NCBI GenBank assembly: GCA_000316135.1
Contig: JH993858.1
Span: forward strand, 23,177-41,646
Direction: 5' to 3'
From: Trachipleistophora hominis
Lineage: Eukaryota; Microsporidia; Pleistophoridae
DNA length: 18,470 bases
Positions 7,407 to 14,823 of the stretch are shown here, piece by piece (position 1 is the stretch's first letter; each line of letters starts with the position of its first letter). The notes beneath the pieces were generated by a model. That model searched no databases and was not told the DNA's origin. It saw nothing but the letters and a program-made list of their open reading frames with translations. Position numbers and translations under genes: made by a program.

Positions 7407-9434
7407 ATGTACGTTTTATACCATCTAGTAGCCTTTGCGGCTGCTGAAATGATAAAGATCATTCCAGTATGCGATGCAGAATGCCAGAAGAATATGCTGC
7501 TTGCAAAGTATTACCCGGCACCGAACATGCCCAACGAGGCAGCTTATTGCATACGTGGCGTAGACGTAAGGACCAACAAAAAGTGTGTGGTGGGCGTAAG
7601 AGGTGTGGTTGCTAAGCCTGCGGATGTAAAACACGGGGGCGTGTCGGTCAATCCGCCACCTGAAGATGTGATTGTTTCTACCTATTACAAGACCGTGACT
7701 GTCACTTCTCCCACGGCAGCATCGGTTGCTACTGTTTTGCCTAATGTGAAGCCGAGTCAAATTGTTTATCACTCGAAGAACGTCACCAATTCTATTCCAG
7801 CCGCAAAGATTGTGCCTGAGAAGGCACCTCCTGTTGCAGGAAATGTCGTTGTGGCACCGTCTGTTCATGTACCAGCACCTATACCTGCCATCAAAAACCC
7901 ACCAGTCGAGGTTATGCCACCAAAAACTGCGGTTGCAAAGCCCACGGTGACGGTCACACAACCTCCTTTAATTATTAACAGGCCTGTTGTGCAGACTGTT
8001 ACGGTCTCACAGCCGCCCATAGTTGTCAACAAGCCAATCATGCAAACAGTCACGGTTTCACCACCACCTACAACTGTCAATTACATACACACCGTTACAA
8101 TCTCATCGCCACCCACGATCGTGAGCGCAGTGCAGACGGTCACAGTCTCATCGCCACCTGCGACTGTGAATGCGGTGCAAACGGTTACAGTGACCGTCGC
8201 CACATCACCTCAATCTGCTCAAACAGTTACAAAGGAGATACGTATAGAGAGCAAGCCTGGTGCAATGACAGCCATTGTAAAACAGCCGGACAATAAAAAG
8301 CCGCCGATCGAGATTAGTACGCCCATCTCATCTACGGTCAGCATCAAAAAGCCGGATATAGCACCTACGTCTAAGAATGAGCCTGTGCCGGTATACCCCG
8401 CCTATCCGCAGGATTACTCGAACTATTACGCGTATTACGGGTACGGTGATCCACGCGCGTACTACCCGTATGACAGGCAGTACGGATACTACGGCAATTA
8501 CTATCCACCGGCGTATTCCTATCCAGGCTCAACGATGAAAATAAGCAAGGAGAGCAAAAAACTGGACGATGATAAAACGGTATCGAAATACAAGATCGTG
8601 AAGAACGTTGACCCTGCACAGGCTAAGCAGATAATGGAGAATGAAAAGAAGAATTGCTCTGATCAAGACAAAAATGGAATGCACAACGGTGGTAAGGAGG
8701 AAAAAGACTGCGAAGCTGAAAATGTTTATGAGCTTGAGCCGGATGCAGAAAAGAATGAGGACGATGATTCTAAGCCTTCATATGCACCAAAGGAGTATCC
8801 TGAGGACTGGGGCTCAGACGAAAATGCCAAGGATGACAAGAATCCGGAAAAAACACACAAAAAGAGAAGAGGAAGAAAACACGGCAAGAAAGGCCATCGA
8901 AACAAAGACAAGGCGCGCAAACCAACAGATAACCATAAACGGCACAGCAAACATTCAGAGCCGTCCGTAAACGCGCAGAATTTGTACGAAAAAGAGGATT
9001 CCAAGTACACGACCGACTTTCAGGACGAATACAACGATAGCCTGCCCCGAGAGATACGTGAGAGACAGCCACACGTAAACGAACCGCCAAACATCAACAA
9101 GTACTTGTACGACAGAATCTACAAGAAGATGCGAAATAAGAACATGCCAAGAAGAATAAACTTTGATGATGAGAAGAACAGAGAAGAAAAATTGAAGGAC
9201 AAGTACAACAGCATCATATACCTCGATGAGCAGGACAAGATGCTGAGAAACAAAATATTTAAGCAGTTCATAGGCGAGCGTGGCCTTAACCAGAGCAAGC
9301 CTGTCAGGAGGAACGGAGATGAAATTGAACTAAGTGACAGTTTCAGTGCGGTGGTGCCTGAGAAGAAAGTGAAGGGTGATGATGAGAACAGCAGCAGTGA
9401 CGAGATTGTTTTTCTTTCAGAGTTGCTTAAATAA
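7407..9434 (+). CDS. Secreted Val/Thr/Pro-repeat, Tyr-rich protein; candidate spore wall or polar tube protein
   Basis: I do not recognise a named family. The 675-residue product is modular. It opens with a short hydrophobic leader (YVLYHLVAFAAA, about 2-13), a likely signal peptide, then a Cys-bearing segment (Cys22, 26, 48, 60). Next comes a Val/Thr/Pro region with six imperfect repeats of QTVTVSxPPxxVN type (about 180-272; spacing 17, 17, 15, 15, 15). A Tyr/Pro-rich patch follows (329-372, with YYAYYGYG), then an acidic segment with Cys417 and Cys435. After that lie a very basic cluster (482-507, KKRRGRKHGKKGHRNK) and a charged, partly helical tail ending acidic. Secretion, low complexity, few cysteines and a basic cluster that could bind heparin-like glycans fit exported microsporidian spore wall or polar tube proteins, but this is inferred from composition. 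No membrane anchor is visible at the C-terminus. Confidence 0.8.
   Translation: MYVLYHLVAFAAAEMIKIIPVCDAECQKNMLLAKYYPAPNMPNEAAYCIRGVDVRTNKKCVVGVRGVVAKPADVKHGGVSVNPPPEDVIVSTYYKTVTVTSPTAASVATVLPNVKPSQIVYHSKNVTNSIPAAKIVPEKAPPVAGNVVVAPSVHVPAPIPAIKNPPVEVMPPKTAVAKPTVTVTQPPLIINRPVVQTVTVSQPPIVVNKPIMQTVTVSPPPTTVNYIHTVTISSPPTIVSAVQTVTVSSPPATVNAVQTVTVTVATSPQSAQTVTKEIRIESKPGAMTAIVKQPDNKKPPIEISTPISSTVSIKKPDIAPTSKNEPVPVYPAYPQDYSNYYAYYGYGDPRAYYPYDRQYGYYGNYYPPAYSYPGSTMKISKESKKLDDDKTVSKYKIVKNVDPAQAKQIMENEKKNCSDQDKNGMHNGGKEEKDCEAENVYELEPDAEKNEDDDSKPSYAPKEYPEDWGSDENAKDDKNPEKTHKKRRGRKHGKKGHRNKDKARKPTDNHKRHSKHSEPSVNAQNLYEKEDSKYTTDFQDEYNDSLPREIRERQPHVNEPPNINKYLYDRIYKKMRNKNMPRRINFDDEKNREEKLKDKYNSIIYLDEQDKMLRNKIFKQFIGERGLNQSKPVRRNGDEIELSDSFSAVVPEKKVKGDDENSSSDEIVFLSELLK
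7944..8229 (+). repeat. In-frame repeats encoding QTVTVSxPP units
   Basis: The DNA encodes six imperfect units starting at residues 180, 197, 214, 229, 244 and 259, each with TVTV or TVTI followed by a Ser/Thr-Pro-Pro turn and a Val-Asn pair. Spacing falls from 51 to 45 bases along the array. Synonymous positions vary between units (acggtc, acagtc, acggtt), so the array is not freshly duplicated. Alternating beta-prone Thr/Val with Pro turns suggests an extended, fibrous or O-glycosylated segment. Confidence 0.75.
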
Positions 9435-9712
9435 TGTTTATTACTGAGAGGAGATACGATACATTTAAGTAAATTAGAAGATACTTGAGTGCAACGATGC
9501 ATGGCACTATTTCCAGCCATGACCAGGTATTTTTATTTAGAGGAAATACCAAATTTACGTTTTGTTCCTTTACGTTTTAATAAAACAGTCGCTTTAAAAC
9601 ACTTTGGTGCAACACAGTGAATTATTATGGACCACGTGAAGAACGTTCTTTAAGATCGCATTGCAGTAGAAAATGGTACTTTAATTGTGGCTGAAAAAGG
9701 AAATTTTATTAA

Positions 9713-9725
9713 ATGTTGACATGAA
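9713..9725 (+). repeat. 13-bp word shared with 13638-13650 (R3)
   Basis: ATGTTGACATGAA is identical here and at 13638-13650. The preceding 20 bases also align (AAGG..ATTTTAT against GGGG..ATTTTAT), so this is a roughly 35-bp repeat copy rather than a chance word. Both copies lie in spacers on the same strand. Confidence 0.5.
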
Positions 9726-9757
9726 AGGGTAAATTCATAAATTGAAGGCCGGCGGTT

Positions 9758-9806
9758 ATGGTCAGTCTCAGCGGACCAGAAGAGCGTTTATATTATGGGA
9801 GGTACG
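9758..9806 (-). repeat. Dispersed repeat R1, inverted copy 2
   Basis: Read on the minus strand, the core ACGCTCTTCTGGTCCG...GACTGACCAT (9787-9758) matches copy 1 at 27 of 30 positions, all three differences being transitions. Its lead-in (TACCTCCCATAATATAAAC) resembles that of the copy at 12503-12570 (TACCTCATATAC), linking all copies into one family. Confidence 0.75.
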
Positions 9807-9932
9807 TAGAATGATAATTAAAGTATCTTAGATTAAAATGAGAAAATAATAATTTAGGCACTAATACCTTACAATCCACCTAATGACAAGGACTTTAATT
9901 AAAGTATTTCTCTATTTCTAATAGAACCACTC

Positions 9933-10583
9933 TCAGCCGTATCGCGCCAGCATGCTGTCTCTGAACGTTTTGATATCTTCAAGTGTGCCAATCCTATACA
10001 ATTCATTTATCTCCTTCTTTTTCATTTCGTTTTTTATGTCTTTATTTTCCATCAGCTCATTAAATTTTGTATTCAATTTCCCTGAAATAGCGTACGCCTT
10101 CTCACCAACCACCTTCTTTGTCTCGATGAACAGCTTTTTGAGAAACTCTGTGTTGGACAAAAGATCGTTCACCTCTGCATTTTCTAGAAAACTGGTCATC
10201 TGTGCAATTTCAATCTCCTTGTTTGCTATTATCCTCTTATGCCGCTGCACTTCGTTTTTGTAGAACTCGTGCTCGTCCTTAAGCTTCATCAGTTCGTCAA
10301 TCATCCCATCCACATCATCTTCAACAACCAGGTCAGTTATTTTTCGCTCGTAGGAGAAATCTTTTGGAAATGTGAAAATCTGATGGAGACTGAAATTCTC
10401 AAAAATTAGGAAATTTTTTCGAAATTCAGAGAGTACGTAGCTGCACAGCAAATTCTTTTTGGTTGATGAGAGACCAGTGCTGTTTATCGTACCTGTGATT
10501 GTTTCTTCAAGAGTTAAACATAATTCTTGCAGGAAACTGCACGGAACAAATCCAAAATATTCAATCTCGTCTTCAAAGTGCAT
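9933..10583 (-). CDS. MIS12: Mis12/Mtw1-like kinetochore protein (probable)
   Basis: This is probably the Mis12/Mtw1 subunit of the MIND kinetochore complex, which ties inner centromere proteins to microtubule-binding NDC80. The N-terminus IEYFGFVPCSFLQELCLTL (7-25) followed by a helical region and IFTFPKDF (69-76) matches the layout of Mis12, where a FG(F/Y)xP motif opens the first helix and an L-x-x-P turn precedes the coiled coil. The rest (about 90-195) is charged, heptad-rich and coiled-coil-like. The 216-residue length equals the human protein (about 205). An in-frame ATG lies eight codons further upstream (10607), but CCCCC sits 3-7 bases before the ATG at 10583, and starting there gives a Mis12-like N-terminus, so I chose the inner start. 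The identity is a motif-level judgement. Another small coiled-coil protein is the main alternative. Confidence 0.6.
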   Translation of the reverse strand: MHFEDEIEYFGFVPCSFLQELCLTLEETITGTINSTGLSSTKKNLLCSYVLSEFRKNFLIFENFSLHQIFTFPKDFSYERKITDLVVEDDVDGMIDELMKLKDEHEFYKNEVQRHKRIIANKEIEIAQMTSFLENAEVNDLLSNTEFLKKLFIETKKVVGEKAYAISGKLNTKFNELMENKDIKNEMKKKEINELYRIGTLEDIKTFRDSMLARYG

Positions 10584-10585
10584 GT

Positions 10586-10590
10586 GGGGG
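10586..10590 (-). promoter_or_regulatory. CCC-type start signal deciding the Mis12-like start
   Basis: The coding strand reads TTACCCCCACATG, so CCCCC stands 3-7 bases before the inner ATG at 10583. If the outer ATG (10607) were used, this signal would fall inside the coding region. Confidence 0.65.
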
Positions 10591-10688
10591 TAACAAAAAA
10601 TGGTCATTCGTATTTTCTGTTATTTGCACGTATTAATTCAATAAATTAAAAATAGGCGGCTACGATCAATATTACGTATAGAGAGGTA

Positions 10689-10800
10689 GATAATCTATGG
10701 TTTATAAATTCTTTCTAAGAAAAATGTGTTAAAAAATATTACACGATAATTTATGGTCTATAAACTCGTTCTAAGAAAGACGTGTTAAAATAAACTCTTC
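10689..10800 (+). repeat. 56-bp tandem repeat, decayed
   Basis: Units at 10689-10744 and 10745-10800 share GATAAT(C/T)TATGGT(T/C)TATAAA and TTCTAAGAAA. Over the first 43 aligned bases there are six differences, five of them transitions, and then the similarity fades. A third fragment (TAAACTCTTCCTAAGAGA from 10791) partly repeats the middle of the unit. The array is non-coding. Confidence 0.7.
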
Positions 10801-11151
10801 CTAAGAGATACTGCTCTACATTCCTCACAATAGATGAGATTATACATCCTAGTTAAGAAGTATCAGTATCTTTTACTGTGAATTAAAGAGAAGAATGTTA
10901 CCCTGTCTATGAATCAATCACCAGCTGTTAATTATAATATAAGCTATTTCTAACAAATAGCTTAATTAAAAAATTATTTTTGTATTATCTTATCAAATAT
11001 CGACACATGATCGGAAAGACAAGCATTTTCTCATCCAGAAAACACCAATTCAAGAAGATGCGCCATGTTTACCGCGTATAATTTTCACTGCCATTCACAA
11101 CGGAATTCAAAAAATAAAAATTTACCGTTCCTCTAAAAACTGCAAGTAAAA

Positions 11152-12345
11152 ATGGACAACTTAGTTATTTACGCACAGACACCGTTTTATTTAGAAATGA
11201 CACTTCTCTACGACCTGAAAACAACGTTTACATCATTTATTCGTACTTACATGGCGATCGTGCCGTGCTTTTTTAGATGGTCAACGGGCAGCATCCTAGA
11301 CAGACTGAAAGTGCTCACAATTTTGATAGTTTTCACGTTTTTGAGGAGTTTGAACTGTTCGCGCATGTACCATTCGTTAAAAGTGCAGTCTCTCGTGCGT
11401 CTTTATGTTTTGTTCAACGTGTTAGAACTTGCTGAAAAACTGATAGGCACTTTAGTGAATGACATTGCTAAGGCGATTGAAGAGAGAATGGAGGGAACAC
11501 AGGAGCAGGAACATACCGTATTGGAGGACGAGAGTGTTGTGCTTGGCAAGAGTAACGTGCGTCTTGGTAGTGAAAAAAGCAGCAACAATAAAAATGTTGT
11601 GCTTGGCAAGAGAAACGGCTCAGAAAGCGAGCATGAGGGAATAAACAGCGGAGATGATGTAAATGCGGTCAGTGAACGTGATAAGAGAACAGAAAACGAG
11701 AGCATGACAGATCGGGGAAGTGACGTAAGCTTGGACGACAAAGTAGGCGTACCATCAAGCAATTCACAATCCATGATCGCGAATGCCGTGCTGATGGCCG
11801 TATTAACCACCTTTTTTATAATTTCTACAGCAATACACACGCTGGTTCTGTACTTCCAGTATCTGATCATTCAGCTGTCGCTCAACTCGTCCTCAAGTGT
11901 TCTCTATTCGTTGGTCATTTCCAACCAATTCTTGGAATTAAAAGGCAACGTAACCAAAAAGGGCGACAAAGCGATGTTATTCTCGCTAGTAGACCATGAT
12001 GGAACCAAAAGATTCAGCCTGTTGATATTTGTAGTCATAGCATTTCTTTCCGTGTGCGTAGAGTCCGAGAAGCTCACGTTTACCAAGTTCATTTTGCCAA
12101 TTATCGTCGTTCTACTCTTCAAGGTACTCGTTGACTGGATCAAACACATTTTCTTTTGCAGATATAATAATTTGAACCTGAGCTTTTATATGTGCTACAA
12201 GAAGGAGTACGTGAAAGGCAACAATTTCGTAGGACTGCACATTTTATTTATGTGGATGCTTTATGAACTTACAAGGATGGGATATTTCAGCTTTCTTGCA
12301 TGTTTTCTTGCTTGTGTGCACTTTGTAGGTCTTTTCATAAAATAA
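11152..12345 (+). CDS. TAPT1: TAPT1/Emp65-family multispanning membrane protein
   Basis: This belongs to the TAPT1 family (yeast Emp65), polytopic ER membrane proteins. Emp65 works with Slp1 to protect soluble proteins from ER degradation, and animal TAPT1 is also linked to cilia, which microsporidia lack. Diagnostic stretches are RLYVLFNVLELAEKL (83-97), LYFQYLIIQLSLNSSSSVL (233-251) leading into LVISNQFLELKGNVTKK (254-270), LFSLVDHDGTKRFSL (276-290) and KVLVDWIKHIFFCRYN (324-339). Hydrophobic segments lie near 53-66, 210-240, 288-303, 311-328 and 360-396. The charged linker 111-208, rich in Glu, Ser, Asn and Lys, holds a duplicated VVLGK unit (129-133 and 149-153) and separates the first conserved motif from the rest. 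At 397 residues it is shorter than yeast Emp65 and human TAPT1 (both over 500). No CCC or GGG block precedes the start. Confidence 0.85.
   Translation: MDNLVIYAQTPFYLEMTLLYDLKTTFTSFIRTYMAIVPCFFRWSTGSILDRLKVLTILIVFTFLRSLNCSRMYHSLKVQSLVRLYVLFNVLELAEKLIGTLVNDIAKAIEERMEGTQEQEHTVLEDESVVLGKSNVRLGSEKSSNNKNVVLGKRNGSESEHEGINSGDDVNAVSERDKRTENESMTDRGSDVSLDDKVGVPSSNSQSMIANAVLMAVLTTFFIISTAIHTLVLYFQYLIIQLSLNSSSSVLYSLVISNQFLELKGNVTKKGDKAMLFSLVDHDGTKRFSLLIFVVIAFLSVCVESEKLTFTKFILPIIVVLLFKVLVDWIKHIFFCRYNNLNLSFYMCYKKEYVKGNNFVGLHILFMWMLYELTRMGYFSFLACFLACVHFVGLFIK
11535..11612 (+). repeat. Internal 60-bp duplication in the TAPT1-like linker
   Basis: TGTTGTGCTTGGCAAGAG occurs identically at 11535-11552 and 11595-11612, exactly 60 bp (20 codons) apart and in the reading frame. 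It encodes VVLGK(S/R)N twice. The perfect 18-bp match suggests a fairly recent duplication in a fast-evolving, probably disordered linker. Confidence 0.8.
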
Positions 12346-12346
12346 A
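12341..12346 (+). promoter_or_regulatory. AATAAA overlapping the TAPT1-like stop codon
   Basis: AATAAA at 12341-12346 overlaps the TAA stop (12343-12345). Overlap of stop and polyadenylation signal fits the very short 3' ends of microsporidian transcripts, though in such AT-rich DNA the word can also be chance. Confidence 0.4.
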
Positions 12347-12502
12347 TCTTATTGGATGTAAAAACGTTTTATTGAACGATGTTTCATACAAACTGTTGTT
12401 TCATTGTTCTAAGAATGGCAGAATACATTTCCTTAATTCAGAATCGGAAATTGTGTTAGTGATGCGCTAGTAATCACGTTCTCTACTTTTAATCATCTTT
12501 TT

Positions 12503-12570
12503 TACAAAAATATGTTTATTTATTCATCCCATTACCTCATATACACTCTTCTGGTCTGTTGAGCTCTTTA
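12503..12570 (+). repeat. Dispersed repeat R1, copy 3
   Basis: ACAAAAATATGTTTATTTAT is followed by TACCTCATATACACTCTTCTGGTCTGTTGAG. The lead-in matches copy 1 (3156-3180) and the core TCTTCTGGTC(C/T)GTTGAG matches copies 1, 2 and 4, with core differences being transitions. The core ends here before the GACTGACC part seen in copies 1 and 2. Confidence 0.7.
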
Positions 12571-13637
12571 ATTACCCGCATGCACAAATACGATCAATCT
12601 TTGATCATAATGGTGCATTCTATAAACCTATTCTACCCATTTAAGAGATGTTAGAATACTACACTGTGCGAAATTTTTACAAATGAAATAGGTTAATGTA
12701 TATCTCCTCCAGTTGTTTGATCTTTTGGTTATGTAATGAGGATATTACAGTAAGAGATACTTAACTAGAGGTGCAATGCACCGTAAGAGTTTATGTATTT
12801 TGTTAATTAGAAATGTGCTAATTAAATGAACTCTTGAAAGAGAACTAATTACAGTAAAAAGGTTAATTATTATGAATTATTACGAAAGTATCTATTATAG
12901 GCTCTCTAAAAAGTAGATTCACGGTCTAAATAAGTGCTAAGTATGTTCTAAAAAAGTGTTAGTTTAGGCTACAAACCATTTGGTTAAAAACATAATACGT
13001 TAGAAAGTAAAGATTAATATTTGATATAACAAATAGAAAGAATGTTGTTCAGACTTATTGTATAATTTTTTAAAACTAGAAAAATGTTTATTTAGACTTG
13101 TTGTAGAGCATCTTCTTATCTATATTCAACATAAAATAAGATATTTATCATGATGAAGGCGGTGTAGTAGGTACACTAAGACAAGTAGATTTACTAATAT
13201 AGTTTACTTGTGCATACGGTCTTATTTGCTACGTATGTAGCAGTATATTTCAATTTATTGGAATTATATGTATAACTTAAGAAATGTTCTATTCAATATA
13301 ATATTTTTATTAATTATTAGCAATAAGAATGTTATATTAGCTATTTACAACATAAAATGTTCGTTCAAATGCAATTGCATATGAAAAATAAGACATTTAT
13401 GATCCTCATGGAGAAAATCTTTGTATATTAAGCTGAATGCTAAAGTGTGTGTGTTCAACAGGGTAAAGGATTGTCCATTTACTTAACGGTGTATTGTCGT
13501 AGAAGGCCTTTATTATAAATTTTTAAAATGGGCTTTCATCGAAATATTAAACGAGTGCTTTTCGTAACGAATAGAGCATTTATCTCGTTATCATCTGCAA
13601 ATTATTAATTTTGTTGCTTAAGGGGATATTTTATCTG

Positions 13638-13650
13638 ATGTTGACATGAA
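13638..13650 (+). repeat. Dispersed repeat R3, second copy
   Basis: ATGTTGACATGAA is identical to 9713-9725. The upstream flank GGGGATATTTTATCTG aligns with AAGGAAATTTTATTAA before the first copy. Confidence 0.5.
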
Positions 13651-13860
13651 GAGGCACTGTTTTGACAATAATTATTAAATTTACTTCTGTTTCTTTTTAA
13701 CAGCTATCACTAACAAATATGGCAAGGCTTGAAAAGTACCAAAATAAGAATAAAATTAATAATTGCTCATTTTTTGTAATAAAATCGATTAAAACAAATT
13801 TCTTTTCTTTAATCACACATCGCGTTTCAGAACAACATTAAAAGCACAAAACGTAAAAAT

Positions 13861-14823
13861 ATGATGCTCAACGATTACCTGTGTGGGCTGACGGCCAAGG
13901 CCACCAAAACACTTGAAAATTACAATTTAATACTCAGCACACGCAAAGAATTTCTTACAAAAAACCTAACAAACGTGCAAATATTGGAGCTTAAGGAGAT
14001 AAACAGCAATTTTCCTTGCGTCGTGCACGCTACGGATGAGTACCTGATATCGTGTGCACAGAGCGGCAGCATAGTTTTCTTCCTGACAGTTCGCAGTCTG
14101 AACACACGCGGGGTTGCTCTGCACTGGTACTTTATGAGAATGACGAACGATTTGTGGTCAATGGAGCGTAAGACACTTAAAGAGGTGTTTGTTGAGAGAG
14201 ACACGTTCATTCTGACAGAGTTAGCCACATTCTTTAGACGAGTGCATATCAACAGGATATGCTGCAAAGGAGCTGTAAGCAAGCAGCTGGGCATGTTGCT
14301 GCTGCAGCAGGACAAAGTACCAAAGCAGAAGCATCGCATCAATAACCTGCTCATATTCGACCGTACGGTCGATCTGCTCACACCAACAAACACAAAAATA
14401 CAGAACAGCATCACAGAAAAGCAGATGCTCAGCATTCTGCTCACCAAGAACGGCAACACCGAGAAATTGAACACGCTGCTCAATTTCTACGTGCTCATAT
14501 CGTTGCTTAAAATTGATATGCCGGCAATTAAGAGGGAGATGGTGTACACGTATGGCGAGAAGATGGTCGTAATCTTTGATATGATTGATCGGATGGTGAG
14601 CATCAACGATGCTCACATTTACATACCTGATCTGTGTAAGGCGGTGGTTAACAAGCACGAGCAGTTTTACTGTTTTGATGTAAACGAAGGCACCGATGAA
14701 GGTGGGGAGAACGTAGTGCTGTTTATAGGAGGAGTGTGCCAAAAAGAAATCGATGATTTGAAAGGATTTACGGTGCTTACGACAAAGCTTATCAGCGATG
14801 ATCTGCTGAAAGAACTTATATAG
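13861..14823 (+). CDS. VPS33: Miniature VPS33, Sec1/Munc18-family SNARE chaperone
   Basis: This is an SM protein of the VPS33 type, which in other eukaryotes is the SNARE-binding core of the HOPS and CORVET tethers for endosome and vacuole fusion. The order of motifs follows VPS33: DLWSMERKTLKEVFVERD (97-114, like DLLSMESEGAFKECYLEGD), CKGAVSKQLGMLLL (135-148), LLIFDRTVDLLTP (163-175), the helical stretch MVYTYGEKMVVIFDMIDRM (227-245) and the C-terminal VVLFIGGVCQKEIDDL (285-300) with TVLTTKL (304-310). At 320 residues it is about half the usual 600. Only about 115 residues separate the DLLTP and GGV motifs, where full-size VPS33 has about 350, so domain 3a and part of 3b are nearly gone; the N-terminal domain is also trimmed. 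No internal stop or frameshift is visible, so this is compaction, not decay. Two ATGs start the frame in tandem, and I chose the first. It faces the SEC9-like SNARE gene. Confidence 0.88.
   Translation: MMLNDYLCGLTAKATKTLENYNLILSTRKEFLTKNLTNVQILELKEINSNFPCVVHATDEYLISCAQSGSIVFFLTVRSLNTRGVALHWYFMRMTNDLWSMERKTLKEVFVERDTFILTELATFFRRVHINRICCKGAVSKQLGMLLLQQDKVPKQKHRINNLLIFDRTVDLLTPTNTKIQNSITEKQMLSILLTKNGNTEKLNTLLNFYVLISLLKIDMPAIKREMVYTYGEKMVVIFDMIDRMVSINDAHIYIPDLCKAVVNKHEQFYCFDVNEGTDEGGENVVLFIGGVCQKEIDDLKGFTVLTTKLISDDLLKELI

Larger units (their letters stand above)
9435..9932. other. Spacer between convergent genes, with R1 copy and hairpins
   Basis: This spacer sits between the 3' end of the secreted-protein gene and the 3' end of the Mis12-like gene. 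I see no gene. It has two short inverted repeats just after the first gene (CATGGC with GCCATG around 9490-9512; GGTATTT 9526-9532 with AAATACC 9544-9550), which could be 3'-end structures. It also has AGAACGTTCT near 9640, a 13-bp word shared with 13638-13650, and an inverted R1 copy (9758-9806). Confidence 0.6.
10584..11151. other. Spacer between divergent genes
   Basis: This spacer lies between the starts of the Mis12-like gene (-) and the TAPT1-like gene (+) and so holds both promoters. No open frame of interest was seen. It contains a 56-bp tandem repeat (10689-10800). The ATG at 11152 is preceded by an A-rich leader (CAAGTAAAAATGG) without a CCC or GGG block. Confidence 0.6.
12346..13860. 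other. 1.5-kb AT-rich spacer
   Basis: This spacer separates two plus-strand genes, and no gene was seen in it. It holds an R1 copy (12503-12570) with a linked AATGGTGCATTCTA (near 12608), a loosely repeated TCTAAA(A/T)AAGTG word (12905-12960), and an R3 copy (13638-13650). The leader of VPS33 is A-rich (ACGTAAAAATATG) and has no CCC or GGG block. Confidence 0.6.

Noticed and set aside
9638..9650. AGAACGTTCT as a heat-shock element
   Set aside because: Related ACGTTCTTTA words occur in several spacers (near 2350, 3468 and 5349) without consistent position relative to starts, and here it lies between two gene 3' ends.
10584..10607. Upstream in-frame start for the Mis12-like gene
   Set aside because: It would put the CCCCC start signal inside the coding region and add eight residues with no counterpart in Mis12.
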